Shown piece after piece: positions 45,591-58,385 of a DNA stretch of 64,000 nt. A program made the position numbers and the translations under genes. Numbering within the stretch: the stretch's first letter is position 1; every line of letters starts with the position of its first letter. Origin of the DNA: Stenogyne calaminthoides (lineage: Eukaryota; Streptophyta; Magnoliopsida; Lamiales; Lamiaceae); the NCBI GenBank assembly GCA_037126765.1, contig JBBCBC010000017.1:25287916-25351915 (forward strand), given 5' to 3'. The notes below the pieces were generated by a model, which saw only the letters and a list, made by a program, of their open reading frames with translations, was not told the DNA's origin and did no database searches.

Positions 45591-46640
45591 ACAACACCAA
45601 TAGATAGATTTTATTGCTTTCTAGAGTAGATTTCTTTGAATTTCAAGAGTTAAGTAAAGATTCAATGTGTAATCACTCTATTAGGTTACTTCTATCCCTT
45701 TGTTCTATTCCTTTTAATTGTTTTCTTTGGTTTAATTTCAATGTTATTGGATATATATTTTCTATTGCTTATGGGTTCCATTGAAATCATGATTGGCTAA
45801 ATTTTCTTGTGTTTGGGGGTTCGGAATTATGAGGGTATTAATTGTTTTGATTATGGATGTTTACTTTTATTGATGGTTCTTTCATTAGATTGGAGGAATT
45901 TATTGGTTCAATTTGGTTGGGTATTTCTATTAGCTTGTGTGTTGAACCATGTTTATTGCAATGAGAGTCGGGTAAACGTGCTAAGACGTACAGGTGTGAG
46001 TCTTAACAATCGGATTTGAGTTTTTATGTCCTATTGCAACGAGAGTTGGGTAGATGCATTAGAATCCCCTCTAATTTACATTTACCTCGTGAGTTAACAC
46101 CTTGAGTGGGAAGTGAAGAGATTATAGGAGTGTGAACCTTATTATACAAGTGGAAAAACACGAATAAGGATCAGTTAGTTAGTTAGAGGACCTTAATCGT
46201 TTGATTTCCTGGGTTAGAAAAGGTAAATTCTCCTCTCGATCTTAAGATTTTAAAAGACGTAGTACTCTAGGCTTATCCAGTACGAGTGATACGATTTATT
46301 GTGATTGCTCTTATAAACGACCAGATATAGAAGTGAGCTCCATAATCGGACTTTCGTTGATCACCTCATAAGGAAAAACACCCGGACACCACTTCTCACC
46401 ATTTGAATTCGTATTAGTTGCTTTCTTGTTTGCTCGTTTTGTTAATTGTTACATTTCTTAGTTAATTGCTCTTGTTTATTTGATATTTAGAACTTGTCTT
46501 ACTTGAAAAAACATGATTTGCACTATACTACGCGCCAACACATAGCTATGAGGTTATACTATAGTCTCTAGTCCCTTGGATCGATATTTAACCCGACATG
46601 CAACGACCTTCCTTCACTTGGGAAGTAGGTGTTGTAAAAC
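45591..46640 (+). repeat. Possible Ty3/gypsy LTR/leader fragment, right part
   Basis: No coding frame. It includes ATGAGAGTCGGGTAAACGTG and CAACGAGAGTTGGGTAGATG, an imperfect direct repeat about 75 bp apart, and ends in GGATCGATATTTAACCCGAC and an ACACGTGTCAG block before C-like LTR sequence. The placement within a gypsy LTR is tentative. Confidence 0.3.
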
Positions 46641-46644
46641 ACGT

Positions 46645-47058
46645 GTCAGTGGACGTAGGAGTTTTCTCCAAACCACTATAAACATTGTGTGCTCTTTATT
46701 GTTTTTGATTATCTGTCATTACTCATCTGCATAAAAAACAAGTATACATAGTTCATCGGATCAGACAAGACATCAAGTCTACTGATCTTTGTTCAAAATA
46801 CTGAGCTGATTTAGAAAAGATTTCAACACGAGTTAAAGCTTCTGCACATCAGTAAGCTTGATAGACATCCAACTGATAAACTTTCTAAGTTGTCAGTAGG
46901 TTGGATATCAGACCCAGTTGATTCTACACACGCACTTTCTTAGTATTACTTGAGGCGACTCATCTGGTTGCCGATCTCACACTAAGAACACGAACATTTT
47001 GAAAGTCTATTCACCCCCCTCTAGACTTTCACCTCACTGAACTCGTTCGGGACCTACA
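46645..47058 (+). repeat. 3' end fragment of a C-like copia LTR
   Basis: From GTGGACGTAGGAG to CGTTCGGGACCTACA it parallels the last ~430 bases of the C LTR (52407-52846), including CACTATAA and the TTCACCCC...CTCTAGACTT stretch. It is not followed by a primer-binding site, so it is a truncated fragment or half of a lost solo LTR. Confidence 0.7.
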
Positions 47059-49640
47059 TCCTCCTATAACGAAGATGTAACCCCTTGTGGTGTTTATGTT
47101 CTTGGAGTTTGAAATCCAATTTACATTTGTGTACTCTTCAAGTACAACTAGATATCTCATAAAATATACACATTGGAGTTGAATCAAGTAGCTTAATAAC
47201 ATTAATAGCTCACTCGAATCGTGAAAGCTTGAATAACAACACTAGTCAGCTGACACTAAAAAAACTGAGCACCCTAATCACCACTTTTCAATGCTTGATG
47301 TAGAGACTTCATTTCCCACATTCAAGTTGATAATCCTTTTAAAATTCACCAAATTTGGACAAAAACTCGAAACACATTAGAAAAATCAAATGTTTTGAAT
47401 TCACAATTAATGAATGAAAGTGTGAGTGGGTGTTTTTCATAGATGTGTAAAATTTGTAACATATGACACAACAGTAAATAACGAAAGACTTAAAAACACG
47501 TACAAATTGTTTCAAAAAATTTTATATAGACTAAATTAATTTGTGTGTGTCTCAAGACGAAACTATTTACTATATCAAGTAGTGACACACAAATAGATCT
47601 TGTACAATGACTATAAGATCTAGAAAGAGTTTAGTCTAATATTTTACACAACCAAATGAACTATTCTATGGACTTGAGATTGATCTCCTTTGATCTTAAT
47701 TAGTCTTAGAACAAAACCAATTGTTGCTTGAAATGTGATAGAACTTCTGCAACCTAAACACGAGAATAACCACATATCAATCTAGATGTACTAGTTAACT
47801 CAATAAACTGATACTTGTTTATTTCGCTAACGAATTACTCTTGTTTCTCCAGTCCTCAACCTTCATATCTTCATGATTCGTAAAGACAAAATAGAGCCCA
47901 ATATTACTAAGAATGTAGTTACCCTATGAGTAATAAAAAGATGAAGAAAACAATAACACCAACTTCGTAAGATAATACTTTTAAGTTGATACTTGTTTGT
48001 TTCGCTTATTTTGATGATCTTTGCAGCTTGTATATATAGGTAGCGCACACAACTGCAATATTAACCACTAGTCTGGAAGGACTTAGAAATATTCATTCTA
48101 CTAACTACCTCACTCTTCGAAACTACACCGCATGACCTGGAGTCTTCTAGGTCTTCATTCAGCATTCAAAGACATTAGGAACAACATATAAACTAGTGTT
48201 AGGAGAAAGGACATTTTCAGATGTTCAAAAATGTTGTCCAACATATTGTACAACAAACTACTACATCAACAATGAAATTAACTTTTCTATTGTTGGACCT
48301 CAAATCAGAAATTTTATTGTTCCAGACACATCCAAATCGAGGCTTTAAAAACCACCATATACTCGTAAATAATTCTCAAACAAATTATACGAGTTAAACC
48401 ACAGTATGTACTCTCAAGCACTAGTCATCAAATCTCAAATTTAATACCATTGATTAAGGACTATGGTCCAAGAGATTCACATATAATTAATACACAACTC
48501 ATCCCAAAAATACATCTTGACTTTAAAAAGGGGCGGGAATAGGCAGGGCCGAGCTAGAATTCTTGTTGGAAGGCCTGGACCTGATACATAGTTGTTAAGC
48601 TCAAGTTTAGCTTGTTGCGTTTGATAGGCATTTTTGTAAGCTTAAATTTGACTTTTTTAATAAACGAGATGGGCCTTGAAGCTTGTTTAAAGCCTTTTTA
48701 GACTTATCTTGTCATATATATAAAATTTAAAAATAATTTCATTAATGTTTTGCTTATAAGATCTGTTTATTTTTCTTCCACTTTTAACAAGATTTAAGAT
48801 TTATTGATTAGTTAGTTGGGCTTTTCTACAGCCAGGATGACTTTCACTCTTCCAGACGTCAAAGACCCAATAAAAAATTAACACATCATCTAAATTTGCA
48901 TGAATAAATTAATTAAGTTTATGAAAAAAAAATAGAAATATCCTTATAATATTTAAAAAAAAAATACAAATGTACTTTTTACTTTCAATACAAATTTATG
49001 TTTGAGAATTGATCACTTTTTACATTCAATACAACTAATTAAAAAAAACAAGCCTTATTTTTCAAATTGAAATATTGCTCTATTTTAATTAAAAGGTACT
49101 ACTTCGCCATGAATATCACACTACTCCATTTTTTTTAAAGAAAAATTAGGGCTTTCGTCTGAGATGGTTGATTAAAATACTAATAATTTTTTCAATTTTA
49201 ATTATTAATAAAAATATTTTACTTTAAATATAAATTGTTAATAGGAATAGATGCGCAATTTTACCATTAATATTTTTTAATTATTATAAATTGAAATAAT
49301 ATTTTTGTCATTTTATATTTGTTAATTTAATTTATTAGTAGGTGATGCAACGTGATTGCAATATGCATATTGCAAACGCTCTAATGTAAAGTGCAATCAT
49401 TTAAAAAAAAGATTATACGTTGGATCATCAATCCAATGATATTTAATGAATTTTCTGATGTCATGATGGGTGAACGTTTTCCTGACTGTAGAATAGCCCT
49501 AGTTAGTTTATTTAAATTAAAAACTCGTTTAAATATATACATAATCTTACTAATATAAAAAATAGTGAGTGTATATATATATAAATAATAGCAGAAATTG
49601 ACATACATATAGAAATCATTGAATTTCCCCCCCAAAATTA
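47059..49640. other. AT-rich DNA without a recognised gene
   Basis: No coding frame with a domain. A duplicated ~20-base word, TTGATACTTGTTTGTTTCGC (47990 onward) and GATACTTGTTTATTTCGC (47811 onward), suggests old repeat DNA. A TATATATAGG on the plus strand (48030) could belong to a decayed minus-strand LTR. Confidence 0.4.
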
Positions 49641-50200
49641 TTGACAAATTGGGAAACAAATATTTGAAATAAATATTAATAAATTATAACGGGTTGAGAA
49701 AAATCGTTGGGAAAAATATGTAGTATATTCTCACAAACTCTAATGTTAAATTGGAAAACAAGTATTTTTAAATAAATATTAATAAATTATAATGCATTGA
49801 AAAAAATCTTTGGAACAAATATGTATGGAATAAATATTAATAAATTATAATGAATTGAGAAAAATCTTTGAAAAAAATATGTAAAATATTTTCACAAACA
49901 GTAATGTTAAATTGGGAAACAAATCATTGAAATATGGAAAATATTTTTGAAGTAAGTATGTATGGAGTAAATATTAACAAATTATAATGTATTAAATTTT
50001 TTTTTTTGAATAAATATTAACAAATTATAATGAATTGAGAAAAATTTTGGAAACAATTAATATGTAGAATATTTCCACAAACACAAATTGGGAAATAAAT
50101 TTTCGGAATATGTGAACAATCTTTGGAATAGATATGTATGGAATAAATATTAACAAATTATAAAGGATTGGGAAAAAACTTAAAAAAAATATGTAGAATA
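49641..50200. repeat. Degenerate AT-rich tandem repeat
   Basis: Units of the form ATTGGGAAACAAAT ... AATAAATATTAATAAATTAT ... GAGAAAAATC recur (starts near 49646, 49750, 49911, 50086). The main period is about 104 bp, with partial ~57-bp units between. The units are diverged, so this is an old array. No coding content. Confidence 0.65.
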
Positions 50201-51241
50201 TTTCATCTTAAATTTAATCTCAACCATATATCTAAATATTTAAAAAAAAATCTCAACCTTATATATTAAATTCTAAGTTCCATAAGTTTCAATTTTATAA
50301 GTATTATTACATTCTCTTCTTTTGTCTAATTGTTATTTTACAATTCTCATTTGTTTGTCATACCATTTCTTGTGTCTCTTTCTTTTTCATATTCAAAGGA
50401 TAAGTTTAGTAAATTTGTATTTTGCATCTAATGCTTTGGTGAGATAATTCTTCACTACATATAAATATTATAGTTTATATTGATTTATGTGCTAAACAAT
50501 TTGTATTGTTTAATGATTTCGGTTCCAAGTAATATTCACTAAAATTGCAGATTTATTATATTTAAAGTATACTTATATGATTTTTTTAATATCTGTATTT
50601 CATATAAGATTCTTAATTTTTTTTGTTGCTTTAAGGATTTCTGTTTTGCATGTTCTTATTTTACATCTAATGATCTGGTAAGATAATTTTCATCGTATAT
50701 CAATCTTATAGTTAAGTTGAATTTTGAATTTTCCAATAACATCAAATGTTTTCGTTTTATGTTAACTTTAAATTATCTGAGAAACTAATACTTTCTCTAA
50801 AAAAAATGTCATTAATAAAAAAAATGTCTCTTCAGAATGAAAAAATACTTTAATATGAATACTTATAAAATTTTGATACAAATTAATTGTGCAATCATAA
50901 CCGTGTATCGCACGGGTTTAGTTACTGGTTTGTTGAAACGACCGAGCTAAACCGAGCTTTAATAGGCCGGGACGTAGACCCCTGTTGGATTGTCTGACAT
51001 GTTCACACTCGTACTCTTAAAATAATTTTTTCCCAACAAATAATGCCGAGTCAATTTTTTTAAATAAACTTCAAAACAGAATTTGAGTTCTCAAACATAA
51101 AATATTTTATCTCAAATTAAATTTTAAATTTATATCCACAATCATAAGATCCAAAATTATGAAATATTATAATCCAAAAAATTAATCGGCCCAAAATTCA
51201 ACTAATTTGGTCCGAATGAGATTTGGCGCAATAACTAAACC
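50201..51241. other. AT-rich spacer ending in a Helitron-like hairpin
   Basis: No gene. At 50897-50925 ACCGTGTATCGCACGGGTTT forms a CCGTG/CACGG stem followed by AGTTACT. A related sequence on the minus strand is at 15376-15395, so the two may be ends of one small transposon family. 51241 onward is LTR sequence. Confidence 0.4.
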
Positions 51242-51287
51242 GTTGGTCCCGGTGCAAATGAGTCTTACACGTGTATGGGGGGGGGGG
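51242..51287 (-). repeat. Tip of an A LTR, cut by the C element
   Basis: GTTGGTCCCGGTGCAAATGA through ACACGTGTATGGG matches the first ~46 bases of a reverse-oriented A LTR. It ends inside the poly-G loop of the terminal hairpin, where the C LTR begins. The rest of this A LTR is not found next to the C element. Confidence 0.8.
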
Positions 51288-52846
51288 TGTTGGGAAATTT
51301 GAATTAAGTTTTGATGGAAGTTCCAAAATAGGTTGTAATAGGACCAGTCAGATCTGTTAGCTAACTGATGATTTAGAATCAGATTAAGAAGACCAGCTGA
51401 AATGTATAGATAGCTGATGTAAAAGATAGGTCACATATTGAGGGGGAACTCAATATGTATATCTCAGGTCAAAATATCAGATGACCAGATAAGGTCAGAT
51501 GATCAGAAGACTAAACAAGTCAGAAGACAAGCAGGAGTCAGATGATCAGGTAAAGACATAAGCTCAAATTCAGAAGACCTGAAGATCAGATGACTCAAGA
51601 AGACCAGAAGACCAGAAGACCTACATCAGCCTAATCTGCAAGTTGTGCTAAGACAACCTGCATCAGAAGACTCTATCAGGTAGACTGATCAGTTATCTGA
51701 TCTGGTCAGCTCACTCCTGGTATCAACTAAATGTTACACCAGATCATACGTATCTTCGACAAAAAGATTGTCAAACTTTATTTGGTAGAACAAACGCTGA
51801 AGTGCTGTACTTGTTAAACCAATAAAAGCACGACACGTACGTTAAAAGGCTGACACTTCGGGATTCGGCGCTGCAAAGTCAAAATGGCTACAAAAGACAC
51901 TATTCACGCTTTCGGCCATGCCGTCCCTGAGCACGTCAAATCAATCCTGCAAATCTACCAAATATGGCCGGAAATTCAAATTGCTCTCCAACGGCTCTTT
52001 GATTTCGAGGTCTATATATATGGGATTACTCTTCATAGTGAGTACGACGGAAATTATCAAGAAGCTCATACTATAGCCAAATTTCCGCACAAAGAACACA
52101 ACCTTGAAGATTATTTTCTAAGTGTTCATCCCATAGTTCTTAGCACAAATATCTCATCCTCTAGCTTTTAGGCTACACAAATACTAGGATAGATTTCGAG
52201 TTGGAACAAACAACAAATCTTACCCAAACCCAAAGTTAGGTTAAGTTTGTTTTGCAAGATTTCAGACTAGGGTTTCTAGTTCTGATTTCTGGGATCGGTT
52301 GAGTGAGAACTCTATAAATATCTGTTGTGTAATGTGTTGGACTAACACAATAAACTAAGTCCAAGTTGGTTAAGTTGGTTAAGTTGGTGCCCCTTGTGAT
52401 AGGGAAGAGTGGACGTAGGACTGGTTGTCTGAACCACTATAAATCTTGTGTGCATTTACTTGTTTGATTAATCGCTTTTTACTATTGCACACAACTTGAT
52501 TAAATCTGCATACATATTCTGAGTTAGGATCAGCTTGCACCAAGCTACTGATCTAATCATATTAACTCCATAGTCAGCTGATTGAAAACAACTTCAGAAT
52601 CTGATTTGTTATTAACTGGTTTTTCACACGGGTATAAACTAGCTTCCGAACAATCAGTTAAACTGATAGACACCGAACTGATCTGCCCTCAGGCGATTAG
52701 TAAGTTGGATATCAGTCCAAACTGATTCACTTGAACTCTGATCAGGCAAACTGCAATCATACCTGATTTGCACGAAAAAGTTTCAGAAGTCTATTCACCC
52801 CTCCCCTCTAGACTTCTGCCCTCACAAAACCCGTTCGGGACCTACA
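51288..52846 (+). repeat. 5' LTR of a C-subfamily copia element
   Basis: It begins TGTTGGGAAATTTGAATT and ends CGTTCGGGACCTACA, 1,559 bp, followed at +3 by a primer-binding site. Like A and B it carries a GTGGACGTAGGA...CACTATAA block before the end (52407-52441). The frame 51884-52171 within it shows no domain. No TSD can be checked because the element's 3' end is missing. Confidence 0.88.
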
Positions 52847-52848
52847 AG

Positions 52849-52860
52849 TGGTATCAGAGC
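52849..52860 (+). other. Primer-binding site of the C element
   Basis: TGGTATCAGAGC, same tRNA-iMet complement as in the A elements. There is only one copy, and the sequence after it (AGTGGTTC) matches that following the second, not the first, site of elements 1 and 2. Confidence 0.93.
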
Positions 52861-52983
52861 AGTGGTTCTACGGACCACTGGCTTTGAATATCATCGGTTC
52901 TTGAGGATGAACCTTTGTGGTCACTTGAACTGATCTTGAAAAACCTTTTTCAAATCTCATTTGTTTTTAAACTCACGATCAGC

Positions 52984-53834
52984 ATGGATAATACTTCGGC
53001 TATGTATCATGATTTGCCTAAATTTTCCATTGATGAGTATGCAGACTGGACGATATACATGAGCAACCATCTGGGATCAATAAGCAGCAGGATGATGAAA
53101 GTTCTTGAACGAGGACCCATCATCATCTACCATGACAACCCAGCCGTAGGAGATGATCCAGACTTTCCAGTTGGAAGCCTTGTCAGAAAGAGTCCTGCCC
53201 TGATGGATGCTGAAGAGAGAAAGATGTACACTCTGGATACGATAACCAGACACATAATCATGAAGACGATGGACAAGATAACCAGAGAAAAGATAAAGTA
53301 TCTCAAGACAGCCAAACAGATGTGGGATACGCTTGCTGAAATGTGTGTAGGAAATGATCTGATTAAAGATAGCAGACTGCAAGCTGAACTGGTGAAATTT
53401 GAGAAACTTAAGATGCTACCAAATGAAACCATCAATGAGCTCGATGGAAGAATCACCATGTAAGTCAACAAGCTATGGGAACTTGGACGAGAAATGTCAG
53501 ATAAAGACATCAACTACAAGATCTTGAGATCTCTGACTAAGAAGTGGGATATGAAAGTCACAGTAATAAAGGATTGTCAAGATATTGCTAAGATGAAGCC
53601 AAGAAACATGTTCCTGGGTCTTAAAGCCCATGAGTTCGATCTGATCGAAAGAGGGCAAGAAGAAGAAGATGAGTCGCCTGCTGAAGCCACACCTGCCACA
53701 TCAAAATCAGTTGCATTCAAAGCAGCCAGCAGCAACTCGAGTCTACTGAACCTGTTGGAAATATTATAAGCCAAACTGAACAGATTGCTTTGCTAACCAG
53801 AAAACTTGAAAAATATAACATTCAACTTGGTAAG
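52984..53834 (+). pseudogene. gag: C-element gag, truncated
   Basis: It starts MDNTSAMYHDLPKFSIDEY. It is a distant homologue of the A gag: shared positions include TAKQMWDTLAEMCVGNDLIK, LRSLTKKWD and LKAHEFDL. One TAA at 53461-53463 breaks an otherwise continuous frame. A 1-base shift near 53748 moves the frame to one encoding SQTEQIALLTRKLEKYN, a motif that precedes the zinc knuckle in this gag type. The gene is then cut at 53834 by the next A LTR, before the knuckle. It is about 270 codons of an expected 600 or more. Confidence 0.88.
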
Positions 53835-54645
53835 CGTTGGTCCCGGTGTAAACGAGTCTCACACGTGTATGGGGGGGGAATACAATTGTTCAGTGTTTTT
53901 AAAACTTTTTCTTACAGAGGTCAGCTTGGGTCAGATAATCCAGAAGATTAGGTTCTGAGAAGCACAGTTGCTTCCGAGTCAAAGTCCATTGAGATGCGGT
54001 GATCCCGAGCCGCTTTCGGATACCTCGAGATAATCCCAACCGAGTCCCGAGTGTCGAGAGATCCCGAGTTGCTTGGATCGGATAACTAACTTATCAATCC
54101 TCGGAAGAGAGTTTAGTTTGGTAACTATCTGTTCTAGCTACTCAACAAAATGGAATGGTTGGCCCTTTTTAGTTTATACTCGTTTTAAGCTTTCTTTGAA
54201 AACCTTCCTTTATGAATTAGTGATTAAAATTTGTGATTCAATTACATGTAACCCGGTGGATTGATTCCAACCCGAATATCGATGAAAAGTATGCTTTCAA
54301 AAACAAGTCAATGCAAATGATTTAAGCACGTATAAGAAAGCAATAAAGAACCACAAAGAATTATAGTGGTTCGGAGACTCAAGCTCCTACATCCACTCTC
54401 TCCGATCCTCAGAGAAATTCACTATCAACTTCTGAGCTTTCTGACTACCTCGCGTAGTTTACTTACTCAACTCGCCCTCGAAGTTTTTACTACTCCACGT
54501 AGTTTACTTACTCAACCCGACCTTGAGCTTTCTGACTACCTCTGTAGTTTACTTACTCAAACACAAACAAGCTTTCAGACTACCCCTGTAGCTTACTAAC
54601 TTCTCCTCTAGAGTTTTCTGACTACTCCGCGTAGTTTACTAACTC
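53835..54645 (-). repeat. Truncated LTR (A) at the left end of element 3
   Basis: It starts CGTTGGTCCCGG (terminal T and G changed or lost) and follows the A LTR for about 810 bp to GTAGTTTACTAACTC, then is joined to gag through a few filler bases. The 5' part of the LTR, including the TATA box, is gone. It carries many CTG/CAG-site discrepancies (53930-54300). Confidence 0.88.
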
Positions 54646-55748
54646 AAAGTGTTCTTCTTCTGCAACCATGACCTTTTTGCTTGAGAACTTCTGGTCTCTT
54701 TTAGCTTGCCTTTCTCTCCTCTCCTTAGCACTCAAATCTGGACAATCATACTGGAAGTGACCTTTCTTCTGGCAATTATAGCATCTGTTGGTATCATCAT
54801 CCTGATCATTTTCTTCTTTGGACTTGGAGTCTTTCCTCTTGGATGAAGATCCTTCAGCTTTCAGGTCCTTCTTCTTCTCAGTTGATCTGTCCTCAGGTTT
54901 CTTCTGGTATCTGTGGTTCCTGTAATAGCTTTTGTATTTTCCAAATCTACTATTAAGTCTGTCAAACCTCCTTGCCATCAGTGCTAGCTTTTCCTCAAGC
55001 TCATCCTGATGTTTGGCATGGGGGTTCTCAGACTCTCTAGTTTTACAGGTTTTATCTTTGGCTTTTAAAGCCACATTTTTACTCGATGAAGAATCATCTT
55101 TGCTGTCAGCCTTTTTGGATTTCTTATCAATTACAAATTCATAGGCCTTCAGCTCAGAGAAGACTTGTTGGTTGGGCATTGAATTAATGTTCTTGGTGTT
55201 TTCAATCACCACTGCATGAATATCCCATTTCTTAGAAAGACCTCTAAGAATTTTCAATGCTACTTCTCTTTGTGGATATTACTTTCCAAGTGCATTTAGA
55301 TCATTCATGATGCTAGTGAAACTGACTTCCAATTTGTCTATTGATTCACCATCATCCATATCAAAACTATCAAACTTTCCAATTGCCACTGAAAGTTTGT
55401 TTTCTTTTATATGATCTGTGCCTTGGCACATTACAGCTAGTGTATCCCAAATCTCTTTAGCAGTATTACAGTGAGAGATCATTCCCATCACACCATCATC
55501 AATTGTTAGTCTAGATTGACTAACTTTCTCTCCTCAGGAGTCAGTTGGTCATCAGACTTAGGAAATTCTGCTCTAGGATCGATTCTCTCATCTTCTGTTC
55601 CTCTGGGATTAACCACAGTAAATTGGAATGGTCCTCGAGAGACCACTCTCCACATACGCTCATGTTTGGAATACAGATGAGCCTGCATTCTTAGTCTCCA
55701 AAGATCATAGTTCTCCACTGAGAACATGGGAAGTTTTTTAGAAGACAT
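54646..55748 (-). pseudogene. gag: Copia gag of element 3, 3'-truncated
   Basis: Starts at 55748 (MSSKKLPMFSVENYDLW) on the minus strand. Pieces 55748-55506, 55491-55279 and 55257 to about 54650 cover the N-terminal gag domain, the basic linker and an intact zinc knuckle (CYNCQKKGHFQYDC). About 25 bases are missing near 55505 and a stop sits at 55277-55279. It ends in the acidic patch after KVMVAEEEH, fused to LTR sequence. The acidic, coiled-coil and basic tail regions and all of pol are deleted. Confidence 0.9.
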
Positions 55749-55866
55749 TTTTATCTGATCTTTTGAAAAGAAAAAATTTTAGCAAATAAGATCAGTTCAG
55801 ATAGACCACAAGTATTTTTGAAAATAAAACTTTGGTCAACACAGCAGGTGGCCAAGTTGAACCACT

Positions 55867-55878
55867 GCTCTGATACCA
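55867..55878 (-). other. Primer-binding site of element 3
   Basis: GCTCTGATACCA on the plus strand (TGGTATCAGAGC on the minus strand), two bases from the LTR end at 55881. There is only one copy, and it is followed by AGTGGTTCAACTTGG, the context of the second site in element 1. Confidence 0.92.
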
Positions 55879-55880
55879 CT

Positions 55881-57924
55881 TGTTGGTCCCGGTGCAAACG
55901 AGTCTCACACGTGTATGGGGGGGGGAATACACGTGTTCAGTGTTTTTAAAACTTTTTCTTACAGAGGTCAGCTTGGGTAAGATAATCCTGAAGATTAGGT
56001 TCTGAGAAGCACAGATTGCTCTGAGTCAAAGTCTACTGAGACAGTGATCCTGAGCTGCTTTCAGATACCTCAGATAATCCCAACTGAGTCCTGAGTGTCA
56101 GAGATCCTGAGTTGCTTGGATCAGATAACTAACTTACTGAATCCTCAGAAGAGAGTTCAGTTTGGTAACTATCTGTTCTAGCTACTCAGTCGTGCGGAAT
56201 GGTTGGCCCTTTAGTTTATACTCATTTTAAGCATTGCTGAAAACCTTCCCTTTATGAATTAGTGATTAAGCTGTGATTCAATTACATGCAACTTCAGTGG
56301 ATTGATTCCAACTGAATATCAGTGAAAAGTATGCTTTCAAAAACAAGTCAATGCAACAGTTAAGCACAGATAAGGAAAGCAATAAAGAACACAACAATTA
56401 TAGTGGTTCAGAGACTCAAGCTCCTACATCCCCTCTCTCTGATCCTCAGAGAAATTCACTATCAACTTCTGAGCTTTCTGACTACCTCGCGTAGTTTACT
56501 TACTCAACTCGGCCCTGAGTTTTCGGACTACTCCACGTAGTTTACTTACTCAACCCGACCTTGAGCTTTCTGACTACCTCTGTAGTTTACTTACTCAAAC
56601 ACAAACAAGCTTTCAGACTACCCCTGTAGCTTACTAACTTCTCCTCTAGAGTTTTCTGACTACTCCGCGTAGTTTACTAACTCTTTACAACTCTTTCTCA
56701 CCAACAAACACACTCCAACTACCTTCTCAAGGGTTTTGGGGTTTCTTGGTTGGTTTCCAACTAGGATGAGATATCCTTTACAATGAAGAACAATGCAAAG
56801 GGGTTAGGATATCTCGACTAAGCTTTGGATAAATCTTATCAAGCTAGGCTTAGTATAGTGAGCTCTCTTCAATATAGAAGCACTTGGGAAATTCTAGGTT
56901 TTTCGAGTGCTTTAACTTTTGCAAGAATAAGTTTGAGCTCTTGAGTTGCGTATAAATTTCCCGTAACCTTACAATGTAGAGGGTCACCAGTATTTATAGG
57001 CATGCACCAAGGTCACTCTTGAAAACTATCCGTTGGAGAGACAGCTTCGTGAGTTCCCTCTTATGGTGTGTGAGAAACGGCTATTTTTAGGGTTTGAAAC
57101 TCCCTAACACGTTTTAGGCAATAGCCTTTCATGTAGCCAGTTTTCACTTTTTGCAGTCTGGAACTTTTGTACATCTGACATCTTTTTCAGCGACCTGTCA
57201 CTGTCAGTGTCAGTATGGTACAGTGTTGTCTTCCTCTTTTTGACTTTTGTCTCCAGTTAAAGGTAGACACCTTCAACGGCTCTTTTTAGTTACAAACTCT
57301 GAGTTTGATATAACCTTAACAACACTTCTGACTTAGTTCCTTTTGTCTGCATTTGAATGTCTTGGCAATATCTAACTTTCTAAGGAATCGCGTTTTTCTC
57401 AGTATTGCATCCTTCAGATAGATATATTCAGTGCCTCGGAACATTCAAGTTCATACTGAGCATTCAGTACCTTACTGAATCTTCAGTAATTACTGTGCTT
57501 TCAGTATTCTTGATCTTCAATCTCAGTCTTCAGTCTTGCGTCTTCAGAGTCTTCTGAGTCTTCAGGGGCTTTTGAGTCTTCAGGATCTTCTGAGTCTACT
57601 GACTGATATACTGAATCTTCGTGCTGAGTCTTCAGTTCCTCAGTATCCTACCGAGTCTTCAGTATCTCAGTTTCACACTGAGTTTTCAGAACCTTCAGTT
57701 TCATACTGAAACTTCAGTTTCTTTAGAAACATACTGAGTTCTTCAGAGTCTTCAGAACCTATTCTGAACTATATCTGCTGACTATACATTTTGCAGATAA
57801 CATCCTGAATACTCTAAAACTGAATCCTGACTCAACTATCAAGATCATTCTGAACATGTCATACTTAGGGGTTTTGGGATCTTAATCAAAATCATATATC
57901 TTTTATTAAATTCATCTCCCAACA
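55881..57924 (-). repeat. Shared central LTR (A), full length
   Basis: 2,044 bp, TGTTGGTCCCGG...CATCTCCCAACA on the plus strand. The minus-strand TATAAATA box is at 56991-56998. On one side is a primer-binding site plus gag (element 3), on the other a polypurine tract and accessory ORF (element 4). It is therefore simultaneously the 5' LTR of one body and the 3' LTR of another. Confidence 0.93.
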
Positions 57925-58385
57925 ATTTCCCCCTTTTTGATGATGCCAAAACCTATCTTGTTACAAACATATAACATATACTCAGGTTTCAGTTTATCCT
58001 ATTACAAGATTGGTTGTCTCCCAACAATTTCTTAAAACAGAGAAACTCCTAACAGTTTAAATCATTCATCAATTTCTTCAGTAATGAATCTCTTTAAGTA
58101 GTTCATTACTAAATACTTAAATAATTTCCCATATTCAGACAATTTCTCCCTTAACAGCATACAATAAGTTCAGAGACATTCATTCAGGCATATCAAAATA
58201 AAAGACATGTAAATAAGATAATGAGATATTATCTTTTGAGCATAATGATAAATCTTCATTGATGATGAGTATACCATTACAGATTACAATGAGTTTATCA
58301 ACAAAATCAAAAAGACAAAAATTTAAAGATTACAGAATCTTCTGAGTCTTCAGTCTTCAGATTTGGCTCTTCAGTCTTCTGCTCT
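57925..58385 (-). other. 3' untranslated region and polypurine tract, element 4
   Basis: Reading leftward, the region after the accessory stop is non-coding and ends AAAAAGGGGGAAAT just before the LTR at 57924. This is the best-preserved polypurine tract in the window. Confidence 0.8.

Noticed and set aside
51884..52171. 95-codon frame MATKDTIHAFGHAVPEHVK in the C LTR
   Set aside because: It lies within U3/R of the LTR, has no recognised domain, and there is no second C LTR to test conservation. Possibly worth testing if other C copies keep it open.
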